Under the pieces are notes generated by a model that was not told the origin of the DNA, did no database searches, and worked only from the letters and a program-made list of their open reading frames with translations. Positions 5,723 to 13,355 of a DNA stretch of 14,617 nt are shown in pieces (the stretch's first letter is position 1; every line of letters begins with the position of its first letter). This DNA is from an uncultured Bacilli bacterium (GTDB lineage: Bacteria > Bacillota_I > Bacilli_A > RF39 > UBA660). The stretch is taken from NCBI GenBank assembly GCA_948629335.1, contig CAPHZB010000019.1:8208-22824 (forward strand). The letters run 5' to 3'. The position numbers were made by a program, and so were the translations under genes.

Positions 5723-6391
5723 TTATGTCTGCAAATATAGATTATGGTCAGAAGTTCTATTTTCTTCTAAAACATCTATCACACCTGCATTTTCAACTTT
5801 CCAATCATTTGATGTTGTATTAAATAAAGAGATTAAATAATTTCTTTTTTGCTCATCTGTTTTTTGATCAAGTATTAAAGGAAGTCCTCCATACATCATA
5901 TAAGAATTCCAAGCTTGTTCCTTAGAACCATTGTATGCACTTAAAAACTCACTAAATGTTAAAGGAAAAACTTTGATTTCATCCCCTCTTCCCCTAAATT
6001 CTGTAATAATATCACTAGATAGAAATTTAGAATTACCCCCTGTTACATATACATCTAAATTTGGAATTTTCAAAAAACCATTCAATACAGATTCAAAATC
6101 TTCAACATTTTGAATTTCATCCAATAAACAATAATAAGTTTCTTTGGCTTTGATGCTATTCCGTACAAATTAATCCAATAAATCAGGATTCAAAATTCTT
6201 TGTTCATTCGAAGATCTAAATCAATTTTAATGATATAATCTTCTTTCACACCACTATCCAATAGATAATTTTTATAAAGGGGATCGAGTAAATAAGATTT
6301 CCCACTTCTTCTGATTCCTGTAACGATTTTAAACAAATTATTTTCTTTCCACTAATTTATTTAAATAAATATCTCTTTTAATTTCTTTCAT
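5723..6391 (-). pseudogene. Decayed DUF4143-type AAA (AAA_14) ATPase
   Basis: The minus strand encodes the recognisable start of this ATPase family from an ATG at 6391 with a good GGAGGAACTT site: KEIKRDIYLNKLVERK. A frameshift near 6336-6349 leads to an intact Walker A region (IVTGIRRSGKSYLL). A second frameshift near 6188-6200 is followed by an in-frame TAA at 6172-6170. The remaining frame is open to 5723 with the Walker B-like LLDEIQNVEDFE, the sensor-like LDVYVTGGNSKFLSS and the FPLTFSEFLSAYNG motif typical of the family. After YLISLFN the sequence stops resembling the family and ends, so the C-terminal half (DUF4143 region) is missing. Intact members are usually well over 350 residues. 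A 133-codon ORF remains (6124-5723), but starting from TTG without a ribosome binding site it is unlikely to be expressed. Confidence 0.8.
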
Positions 6392-6429
6392 AAGTTCCTC
6401 CATTGCATTTTTTTGACTTATTTGTCAAT

Positions 6430-6500
6430 TTTATTCAACGAGTAGATTATCATCTGCACTTTCCTAGTATAAAATAATGTCTTGTTTTTCTATTCCTCCT
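6430..6500 (-). pseudogene. Possible N-terminal remnant of a RhuM-like gene
   Basis: On the minus strand AAGGAGGA (6501-6494) is followed by codons reading EKQDIILY, a TAG, then ESADDNLLVE and stops. This resembles the opening of RhuM/virulence-type proteins (xIILYxSADxxxxLEV). The start codon appears lost: the base order is AAT-A-GAA where AATATGGAA would be expected. The stretch is too short for certainty. Confidence 0.3.
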
Positions 6501-6532
6501 TATCACTTTATGTACCCTTAGCTAAAGATAGG

Positions 6533-7624
6533 CTATTTTTCACCTCTAGATATATTTAAAAGAATTCCCATACTACATAATGTAATCAATAGACTGGAAC
6601 CCCCATAGGATAAAAATGGTAAAGTAACGCCTGTAACTGGAATAAGTCCTACAACTACCATTAAATTTAAAATAGCTTGAAAAGAAAGACCAAATGTAAT
6701 ACCAAATGCCACATATTTCGCAAACAAATCTTCACATCTTCTAGCAATTCGAAATCCTCTATATATAATTAAAAGAAAGAGTCCAACCACAAGAATAACC
6801 CCTAGAAAACCAAATTCTTCTGATATAATCGAAAAAATAAAATCTGTCTGTGGTTCTGGCAAATAGAAATGCTTTTGTCTTGATTTTAAAAACCCCTGTC
6901 CAAAAATTCCACCTGGTCCTATCGCATATAAAGATTGAATGATTTGAAATCCACTTCCTAAAGGATCACTCCATGGATCTAGAAAAGATAAAATACGTTT
7001 TAATCGGTAAGGAGCCATTAAAATAAGTATTGCAATTCCAGCAGCTCCTAAAATACCAAGTTTAAGAAAGAATTTAAAATTCACTCCTCCAACAAATAAA
7101 AGACCAATAATACTCATAACAATAATCATACCTGTGCCAAAGTCTGGTTGTAACATAATAAGAGCAAATATGAAAAGCGTAATTCCTAAAATAGGAAGAA
7201 CACCTTTTACAACCGAAGATAAATTTTTTTCATTTTTGATTAAATATTTTGAAGTAAAAAGAATGAGCGCCAATTTAGAAAATTCACTAGGTTGAATACC
7301 AAAAGAACCAATGCCAAACCAACTCCTACTTCCATTTCTTATCGTTCCAATTCCAGGAATTAAAACAAGTATTAATAACATAGTAGAAAGAAAGAGAATC
7401 ATATTAATTTTTTTATAATAAATAGAAACATCAATCTTACTGACAACTAACATTAGAAAAAAGCCAACGCATAAGAAAAGTCCTTGATTTTTTACATACT
7501 TAAAAGGGTCATTAAACTTATATTCTGCCCAAATATAGGAGGAAGAATAAATCATTAAAATTCCAAATAAAGCAATTAAAACTATACCAACTAGGAGTAC
7601 TAAATCCATTTTTTTTGCTTTCAT
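6533..7624 (-). CDS. ftsW: FtsW/SpoVE/RodA-family peptidoglycan glycosyltransferase
   Basis: A 363-residue polytopic SEDS protein that polymerises lipid II into glycan strands at the membrane, working with a class B penicillin-binding protein. About ten hydrophobic segments are visible. Family motifs in order are NGSRSWF (97-103), QPSEFSK (111-117), QPDFGT (159-164), LPEPQTDFIFSIISEE (255-270) with the catalytic-position Asp261, and TLPFLSYGGSS (334-344). The ATG follows GGGAGGAAAGAT. It lies 12 bases downstream of mraY and is the last gene of the spoVD-like/mraY/SEDS cluster. The pairing with a PASTA-containing PBP favours a SpoVE (sporulation) or FtsW (division) role over RodA, but the sequence alone does not decide between them. 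No clear terminator was seen directly after the stop. Confidence 0.9.
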   Translation of the reverse strand: MKAKKMDLVLLVGIVLIALFGILMIYSSSYIWAEYKFNDPFKYVKNQGLFLCVGFFLMLVVSKIDVSIYYKKINMILFLSTMLLILVLIPGIGTIRNGSRSWFGIGSFGIQPSEFSKLALILFTSKYLIKNEKNLSSVVKGVLPILGITLFIFALIMLQPDFGTGMIIVMSIIGLLFVGGVNFKFFLKLGILGAAGIAILILMAPYRLKRILSFLDPWSDPLGSGFQIIQSLYAIGPGGIFGQGFLKSRQKHFYLPEPQTDFIFSIISEEFGFLGVILVVGLFLLIIYRGFRIARRCEDLFAKYVAFGITFGLSFQAILNLMVVVGLIPVTGVTLPFLSYGGSSLLITLCSMGILLNISRGEK

Positions 7625-7636
7625 ATCTTTCCTCCC

Positions 7637-8629
7637 TTAAAGCCAAACCCCATAAATAATACCGAGCATTCCACCAATAAGTCCTACAATCCAGAATAAT
7701 TTTACAATATCTCTTTCTTCAAATCCTAATTTCTCAAAAGTATGATGAATGGGAGCCATAGGAAATAGTCTTTTTTTTGTGAGTTTATAATAATATCTTT
7801 GTAAAATACAGCTTACTGTTTCTAAGACAAAAACAATTCCAATCACAATTAATAATAGTTCGTGTCTTGTAAGAATTGCAATAGCTCCAATAATAGCACC
7901 TAAAGCAAGAGAACCTGTATCCCCCATAAATATTTTTGCAGGATTGACATTAAATAAAAGAAAACCAAGTAAAGAACCAACGAGCAAAAAGAGAAAGAAC
8001 GCAATTTCGGTATATCCTTCTAACCACCCCGTTGCAAGTGTTAAAATACCAAATGTAAAGATAGCAATTGTAGAAAGTCCGCCTGCTAAACCATCTAAGC
8101 CATCTGTTAGATTGACAGCATTACTACTTGCAAGAAGAATAAACAAAATGAATAAACCGTAAAACCATCCAATATTCCATTTTAAGTGTATACTATGAAT
8201 CCATAAGAGGGGTTCATTATCAGCAAGCATAAATAAATAGAAAAAAATAGTAGCAATGATAATTTGTCCGATTAGCTTCTGTCCTTCACTGAGCCCTGCA
8301 TTTGTCTTTCTTTTAATAATCAAATAGTCATCTAAAAAGCCAATAAATCCATATCCAATAAAAGTAAATAGAATAATCAATAAATTATAAGTCACTTCTA
8401 TTTTCCCTAAAAAATAAAGAACAAGAATACTGAGTAAAGGAGACAAGATAAAGATAAGTCCTCCCATAGTTGGGGTTCCTGCTTTCTTATGGTGTCTCTC
8501 TTCTAAATAGATACTAAGTGTTTGATCAATTTTTTTCTTTCTCAAATAAGGAACAAGTAGTGAACCAATACACATAGAAACTAAAAAGCCAATCATAATA
8601 CAAAGAACTACTTTTGTGAGTAATAACAT
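7637..8629 (-). CDS. mraY: Phospho-N-acetylmuramoyl-pentapeptide-transferase
   Basis: A 330-residue membrane enzyme that joins UDP-MurNAc-pentapeptide to undecaprenyl phosphate, giving lipid I. Motifs are KAGTPTMGG (49-57), FLDDYLIIKRKTNAGL (98-113) with Asp100/Asp101, NAVNLTDGLDGLAGG (170-184), MGDTGSLALG (235-244) and MAPIHHTFEKLGF (291-303). About ten hydrophobic segments alternate with these loops, as expected. The usual His-His-His of the last motif is His-His-Thr here, a variation rather than a sign of loss since everything else is intact. GGAGATG precedes the ATG and overlaps the stop of the upstream PBP gene, with a gap of only 10 bases. That fits a single transcript PBP-mraY-SEDS. 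Confidence 0.95.
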   Translation of the reverse strand: MLLLTKVVLCIMIGFLVSMCIGSLLVPYLRKKKIDQTLSIYLEERHHKKAGTPTMGGLIFILSPLLSILVLYFLGKIEVTYNLLIILFTFIGYGFIGFLDDYLIIKRKTNAGLSEGQKLIGQIIIATIFFYLFMLADNEPLLWIHSIHLKWNIGWFYGLFILFILLASSNAVNLTDGLDGLAGGLSTIAIFTFGILTLATGWLEGYTEIAFFLFLLVGSLLGFLLFNVNPAKIFMGDTGSLALGAIIGAIAILTRHELLLIVIGIVFVLETVSCILQRYYYKLTKKRLFPMAPIHHTFEKLGFEERDIVKLFWIVGLIGGMLGIIYGVWL

Positions 8630-8639
8630 GTTTCATCTC

Positions 8640-10544
8640 CTAACTCATGAAAAGTCTAACTGTTTCCCCTTCTAAAATCCTACTTCCTTCGGTTGGGGAT
8701 TGGTATGTTACTTTTTCCCCACTTCCTGTATATTCCACTTTAAAATTTTTTAAATTGAGCATGGCTTCCTTGATGTCCATTCCAGTAACATTAGGCACAG
8801 TTACATATTTTTTATCGGTATAATTGTATTTTTTCTCACTTGCTCCTTCAGGCGGTTCTATATTTAGAATATCAATTGCATCTAAAAGAACAGTTCGAGC
8901 AATAGGTGCAGCCACAGTTCCTCCATATTGTACAACTCCTTTGGCATTATCAACAGCAATATAAACGACAATCTGTGGATCATTGGCTGGTAAAAATCCA
9001 ATAAAAGAAACAATATAATTTCCAACCATATATCTTCCATCTTTTACCTTTTGGGCTGTTCCAGTTTTGCCTCCTACACGATATCCATCAATAAAGGCTG
9101 GTCTTCCTGTCCCATTTGTAACAACACTTTCTAACGCATATCTCACCTTCTCACTTGTCTCTTCACTAATCACTTTTCGTTTAGGAGTGACTTTTGTTTC
9201 TTTAATAACTGTATTTGTTTCAGGTTCATTGATACTTTTTACAATATAAGGTTGGTATAATGTTCCTCCATTAATGGCTGCTGATACTGCGGTAATCTGC
9301 TGTATAGGTGTAACGGATACGCCTTGGCCAAAAGAGGTTGTTGCAAGTTCTACAGGTCCTACCCGATCAAGAGAAAATAAAATTCCTGATGCTTCTCCAT
9401 TTAAATCAACACCTGTCTTACTTCCAAAACCAAAGTTACGGATGTATTTGAAAAGTGTTTCTTTTCCTATTTTCTGTCCTATATACACAAATCCAGGGTT
9501 GCAACTATTCTCCACTACATTCAAAATACTTTGTGCCCCATGCCCTCCATGTTTCCAACACTTGATACGCGCATTCTCCACTTGGACAGAACCCGCATCA
9601 AAATAGGTATCTTTTTCTAAGTCAATTAATTTTTCTTCGAGTGCTGTTGCAAGGGTAATAATTTTAAATGTTGAACCTGGTTCGTAAGTCATCCAAATTG
9701 GTAAATTTCGGTTAATTTCTTCTAATGAATAATCCTGGTAATTTGATGCACTAAAGGCTGGTCGTGATGCAAGTGCTAAAATCTCCCCTGTTTTTGGATC
9801 CATAGCAATTCCGAGCGCTTGGTCTGGGTTATATCTACTAACTGCATTATCTAATTCTCTTTCAAGGGATGCTTGCAATTCATAATTAATCGTAAGTGTT
9901 AAATTCATCCCATCTTGGGGTTGTACATAGCTCTCCGTTAATTCTAATTTTTTTCCCTTTGCATCAGATAGATATTTAATTGCTCCATAAGCCCCTGTTA
10001 AAAAATTATCATAAATAAGCTCTAGTCCACTTAAACCTTGATTATCGATTCCAACAAATCCTAATGTATGTGCCATAAGTGTATCATAAGGATAAATTCT
10101 TTTAGATTCCTTTAGTAAATAGACACCATCTAAATGGAGTTCATTAATTTTGTCTGCAATCTCATAAGAAAGCCTTCTTCCTTCAGGGTGAACACGTTCC
10201 ATAACCGTTCGCTTACTTGCATGAGCTAACATATCCTCATAGTCTGTTCCTAAAATATCACTTATTTTTTTAGCTACATCTTCTTTATCTTTGATTTGAT
10301 TTGGAATAAATACTAATGAAACGGTGGTTTCATTATCGGCTAAGACAACTCCATTTCGATCATAAATTTTTCCTCGATCTCCCTCTATTGGTAAATTTCT
10401 ACTCCAAAGAGAATCAGCTAGAGAAGATAATTTATCATAATCGATAACTTGAATATAAAATACTTTTCCAATAATTAATAAGAATAGAAAGGCAATACCG
10501 ATAAAAACAATATTAATACGAATATGGATTTTTTTGTAGAACAT
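8640..10544 (-). CDS. spoVD: SpoVD/FtsI-type class B penicillin-binding protein with PASTA domain
   Basis: A 634-residue D,D-transpeptidase that cross-links peptidoglycan outside the membrane. The layout is a short basic N-terminus, one membrane anchor (about 11-32), a PBP dimerisation region starting at RGKIYDRNG (57-65), and the transpeptidase with STFK (291-294, catalytic Ser291), SCN (347-349) and KTGT (493-496). The C-terminus is a single PASTA domain (about 581-634, VTVPNVTGMDIKEAM onward). One PASTA copy is the SpoVD arrangement in Bacillus, where division PBP2B usually has two. The gene symbol is chosen on that basis, but a division FtsI role remains possible. GGTGAT lies 3-4 bases before the ATG. 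It is the first gene of the mraY/ftsW cluster; the preceding FIST gene is shut off by a terminator, yet no convincing promoter is visible in the short gap. Confidence 0.9.
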   Translation of the reverse strand: MFYKKIHIRINIVFIGIAFLFLLIIGKVFYIQVIDYDKLSSLADSLWSRNLPIEGDRGKIYDRNGVVLADNETTVSLVFIPNQIKDKEDVAKKISDILGTDYEDMLAHASKRTVMERVHPEGRRLSYEIADKINELHLDGVYLLKESKRIYPYDTLMAHTLGFVGIDNQGLSGLELIYDNFLTGAYGAIKYLSDAKGKKLELTESYVQPQDGMNLTLTINYELQASLERELDNAVSRYNPDQALGIAMDPKTGEILALASRPAFSASNYQDYSLEEINRNLPIWMTYEPGSTFKIITLATALEEKLIDLEKDTYFDAGSVQVENARIKCWKHGGHGAQSILNVVENSCNPGFVYIGQKIGKETLFKYIRNFGFGSKTGVDLNGEASGILFSLDRVGPVELATTSFGQGVSVTPIQQITAVSAAINGGTLYQPYIVKSINEPETNTVIKETKVTPKRKVISEETSEKVRYALESVVTNGTGRPAFIDGYRVGGKTGTAQKVKDGRYMVGNYIVSFIGFLPANDPQIVVYIAVDNAKGVVQYGGTVAAPIARTVLLDAIDILNIEPPEGASEKKYNYTDKKYVTVPNVTGMDIKEAMLNLKNFKVEYTGSGEKVTYQSPTEGSRILEGETVRLFMS

Positions 10545-10587
10545 ATTATCACCAGTACATTTTATGATGAATTATTTTATTTAAAAC

Positions 10588-10614
10588 AAAAAATAGAGTT
10601 TTTACTCTATTTTT
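10588..10614 (-). terminator. Terminator between the FIST gene and the PBP gene
   Basis: A perfect 11-bp stem (10589-10599 with 10604-10614) with a 4-base loop, followed on the minus strand by T residues. It begins 17 bases after the FIST-gene stop and ends 44 bases before the PBP start. The hairpin is nearly symmetrical with A/T at both ends, so it could also work on the plus strand. Confidence 0.85.
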
Positions 10615-10630
10615 AGCACATAAAATTTGA

Positions 10631-11800
10631 TTATTCTGACTCTTTACTGAATCCTGTAAAGGAAAGCATCAAATCACCACATAAGTTTCTAGAATGATCA
10701 ACATACCCATATTCTCCATAAGTAAATATGGTAATAAATGGTATATCCTTGCATACAGACTTTAAAATGAGATAGATTTCATCTAGATGTTCTATGATGT
10801 CTTTTTCCCTTCTTACATTATGAATAAAAAGATAAGCTCCTGGGTTATCAATCAATTTATTTACCTTTTCTACCGCTTTTCCTATAGCTTGAATAAAGGT
10901 TTCTTGACTTGATTTCATTTGAATAACTGCTGTACTTGTACAAACTTTATTCAAAACAGTTATACTGTTATCTTCATTTCCAATCAGTGGTTGATGAAGA
11001 ACAATGACTTCTCCAAGTGGTTCTTTTATTCCTAAAGGCTTCACGTTTGATACATCGGCTAAGTTATATCCTCTTAACTCTTCTATATCTTTTCCTATCC
11101 ATGTAGCATACTTCTGTAAAGCTGGTTCATGGTCTATTTCAACAATAGTAAGATCTCCATCCATTTTTGTAATAATTCCCATGTTATCACTTTTTTTATA
11201 GGCCCCCGTAAAAACGTTTTCAATCCTTTTATCCGTATAAAATAGAATGAGTCCGACCCCTTTTTTTATACAAATATCATTATTAAAAATAGTTCCAACT
11301 ATCTGCATAGTATCACAAATGGAACCACCAAATACAGGAACGTTTCCTAAAATATCTTGAATACCTTTCATATAGAGTTCCTCTTCTTTTGTTGATGAAA
11401 CCATATAATAATAAGATGGGGCATAGTCTTTTCCTGCATTTTCCAAAGCTTCTAAAGCAAGTTTTCTTCCCAACTCTCTTTTATCTTCTATCGCCTCATG
11501 AATGGCAACACCCACTTCTAAATCCTCATCATCAAAAACAAGCATTCCGACAAAACCATGTTCTGATGTAACAACACCCTCTGGTACAATAATTGCTCCT
11601 TCTGAAGTAGAACCAAGAATGGGAAGATCTCCTACTACTTCTTTTATTCCCTCCAAAACTTCCTCCTGGCTATAAAAGCTAGATGTATATACCATTCCCA
11701 TTTTAGCGTGTTCCACGTGTTCTAATGCCATTTTAGCAGCTTCTATTCCAGCCTCTTTTGCATTCGCATTTGTTGCATATCCTACTTTCGCTTTTAACAT
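10631..11800 (-). CDS. FIST sensory-domain protein
   Basis: A 389-residue soluble protein made of a FIST N domain (about 1-205) and a FIST C domain (about 215-375). Visible marks are the N-terminal strand KAKVGYATNANAKEAG, the GSTSEGAIIV motif (63-72), VFGGSICDTM (155-164), and C-terminal stretches such as GDLTIVEIDHEPALQKY and FITIFTYGEYGYVDH followed by LMLSFTGF. FIST domains are thought to bind small ligands such as amino acids and are often linked to histidine kinases, GGDEF or chemotaxis receptors; here no output domain is attached and no partner gene is next to it. The start follows AGGAGGAAAT. It is monocistronic, with its own extended -10 promoter and terminator. A ligand cannot be inferred. 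Confidence 0.85.
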   Translation of the reverse strand: MLKAKVGYATNANAKEAGIEAAKMALEHVEHAKMGMVYTSSFYSQEEVLEGIKEVVGDLPILGSTSEGAIIVPEGVVTSEHGFVGMLVFDDEDLEVGVAIHEAIEDKRELGRKLALEALENAGKDYAPSYYYMVSSTKEEELYMKGIQDILGNVPVFGGSICDTMQIVGTIFNNDICIKKGVGLILFYTDKRIENVFTGAYKKSDNMGIITKMDGDLTIVEIDHEPALQKYATWIGKDIEELRGYNLADVSNVKPLGIKEPLGEVIVLHQPLIGNEDNSITVLNKVCTSTAVIQMKSSQETFIQAIGKAVEKVNKLIDNPGAYLFIHNVRREKDIIEHLDEIYLILKSVCKDIPFITIFTYGEYGYVDHSRNLCGDLMLSFTGFSKESE

Positions 11801-11872
11801 ATTTCCTCCTCAAAATCGTATATAAGGGCTTCTTATTATTTTGATTCCCCTTATTCTTTTATATTCTACCCC

Positions 11873-11881
11873 ATTATATCA
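11873..11881 (-). promoter_or_regulatory. Extended -10 promoter of the FIST gene
   Basis: The minus strand reads TGATATAAT (11881-11873), a perfect -10 with TGN extension. The -35 region 17 bases away is poor (CTTTAA). The leader would be about 65 bases. Confidence 0.55.
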
Positions 11882-11934
11882 TTTTATCTTCTTTTTTAAA
11901 GAAAATATCTTCTTATTTAACACCTTATTTACAC

Positions 11935-11957
11935 GAAAAAAGAGGTTTTACTCCTCT
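11935..11957 (-). terminator. Short terminator overlapping the stop of the DUF308 gene
   Basis: On the minus strand AGAGG (11957-11953) pairs with CCTCT (11945-11941), followed by six T. The TAA stop (11950-11948) sits in the loop. The stem has only five pairs but they are G-C rich. Confidence 0.6.
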
Positions 11958-13246
11958 AATTTATCAATATTTGTTTGGTTATAGATATGTTTTGATACAA
12001 CATTACTTCCCTTTTTTACATATTCTCGCTCTAAAAAATCATAATACGTTCCAGGTGTGATAATACCTCTCATTTTTAAAACGTCTGCACCACTTGATCT
12101 TAAGATTTTATCTACAAGCGCACCACAATTGTTTCCAAGAATAAAGAAGGTCTTAAGTTTACCATTCGTAAATTTATAAAAATGAGCTCCTGTATTTTTG
12201 TATAACATACTCGCATAATCTTGGTATTCTTTCTCACTAATCGTTTTCTCTTTTTCTAAAGCTCTTACATATTTTGGTTTCCATTCTTCTAAAGAAGCAA
12301 AAATACGCTCTAGTTCTTGTTTTACTTTTTCTTTTTGCTTCTTATTTAATTTAATCCCAAATCCAAAGATGGTTTTCTCACTATATTCAACACAAAACTT
12401 GATGTACTTATTTCTTGGACAAGTAAATACCACTCCTGAACCAATACCATCTCTACACTTTCTTGTATCCATATCATAGTTTCCATAAGAAACAATGTTT
12501 CCATTAAAACATAAATCAACATGTCCTAACTTTCCTGTACCTTGCATTGATACATGGACAAAAATTTCTAAATCCACCTTTTCCTCTTTTTTGTGCAAAT
12601 CAAATTCTATATTTTTGTCTTCTCCTAAACGATTGATTTTTTGTAACACAGACAGTGGAATTAAAGCATCAATGAAAGGCGGTAGTGGCAAATGTATTCT
12701 TTTTATATGAATATCTTTTTGATCTAAAAAATCAAATAAGTAATCAATTCCTAAAAGTAATAGATACCCCCCTATAATGTATAACATAATGTCCATATGA
12801 ATTTTTGGTGCGAAAAAACAAATAATTCCAAAGGCAAATGAAATAAATCCTTCTAAAAAATCTTTAAAAATTCCTTTTAATTTATCTTTTTTCATTAAAT
12901 AACAACTTACAAATTTAATTAATCCATTAAATATAAAATAGGTTGAAAATACCATAATTAAGAGTGCTTTTGGAATATCAATAAAAAAGAGTGCTATAAG
13001 TATTAATATAGTACTTCCAATTGCTTTTGCTAAAACAATTTTACTTGTTTTTTTGCTTGTAAGTACCGTAAATAAGTCTTTAATACAAGATACTAACATC
13101 ATAAGAAGTACAATTTCTATAAAACTAGAAAAAAGGGCGTGATTAAAAATAATAATGAGTATACCCGTTACGATATATGTTAGTGCAAAAGCAAAATAAT
13201 TATTTTTTTCTATATAATAACTTAGTGTATTTAAAATTTTCTCCAT
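11948..13246 (-). CDS. DUF308/HdeD-like membrane protein fused to a papain-like domain
   Basis: A 432-residue protein with two parts. Residues 1-172 contain about six hydrophobic helices with the DUF308/HdeD pattern, ending FISFAFGIICFFAPKIH and IIGGYLLLLGIDYLF. Residues 225-420 form a soluble domain with GKLGHVDLCFNGNIVSYGNYD (238-258) and a later GNNCGALVDKIL (371-382). The order His242 first and Cys374 last is that of circularly permuted NlpC/P60-type folds (YiiX, LRAT, DUF4105). Such domains act as thiol hydrolases or acyltransferases on cell-wall peptides, lipids or amides, so His242 and Cys374 are the candidate catalytic pair. The substrate is unknown. GAAGTGAT precedes the ATG, and the gene has its own promoter and terminator. 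The C-terminal domain would face one side of the membrane; the side cannot be told from sequence. Confidence 0.7.
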   Translation of the reverse strand: MEKILNTLSYYIEKNNYFAFALTYIVTGILIIIFNHALFSSFIEIVLLMMLVSCIKDLFTVLTSKKTSKIVLAKAIGSTILILIALFFIDIPKALLIMVFSTYFIFNGLIKFVSCYLMKKDKLKGIFKDFLEGFISFAFGIICFFAPKIHMDIMLYIIGGYLLLLGIDYLFDFLDQKDIHIKRIHLPLPPFIDALIPLSVLQKINRLGEDKNIEFDLHKKEEKVDLEIFVHVSMQGTGKLGHVDLCFNGNIVSYGNYDMDTRKCRDGIGSGVVFTCPRNKYIKFCVEYSEKTIFGFGIKLNKKQKEKVKQELERIFASLEEWKPKYVRALEKEKTISEKEYQDYASMLYKNTGAHFYKFTNGKLKTFFILGNNCGALVDKILRSSGADVLKMRGIITPGTYYDFLEREYVKKGSNVVSKHIYNQTNIDKLEE

Positions 13247-13264
13247 AATATCACTTCTATATTT

Positions 13265-13273
13265 ATCATATCA
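13265..13273 (-). promoter_or_regulatory. Extended -10 promoter of the DUF308 gene
   Basis: The minus strand reads TGATATGAT (13273-13265). A weak TTGCAT lies 18 bases upstream of the -10. The leader to the ATG at 13246 is short but holds the ribosome binding site. Confidence 0.45.
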
Positions 13274-13314
13274 AAAAATGACTTCAAAATGCAATATACT
13301 TGGAGAAATAGAAT

Positions 13315-13344
13315 AAAAAAGGACCACTTATCTAAATGGGTCTC
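13315..13344 (-). terminator. Terminator of the 13356-14465 gene
   Basis: On the minus strand GAGACC pairs with GGTCCT (one mismatch) across a loop of about 13 bases, followed by six T. It begins 12 bases after the stop codon. Confidence 0.6.
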
Positions 13345-13355
13345 TTCAATAATTA

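Noticed and set aside
5723..6124. The 133-codon ORF as an intact small gene
   Set aside because: It is the middle of a broken ATPase, would begin at an internal TTG without a ribosome binding site, and lacks the Walker A part and the C-terminal domain.
7944..8162. Plus-strand ORFs opposite mraY, the PBP gene, the FIST gene, the DUF308 gene and the surface-protein gene
   Set aside because: They are antisense shadows of well-supported genes, with low-complexity translations and no ribosome binding sites.
10559..10566. CATAAAAT as a sigma-E promoter for the spoVD-like gene
   Set aside because: The matching -35 is absent and the start point would fall on the ribosome binding site, so it is kept only as an open question.
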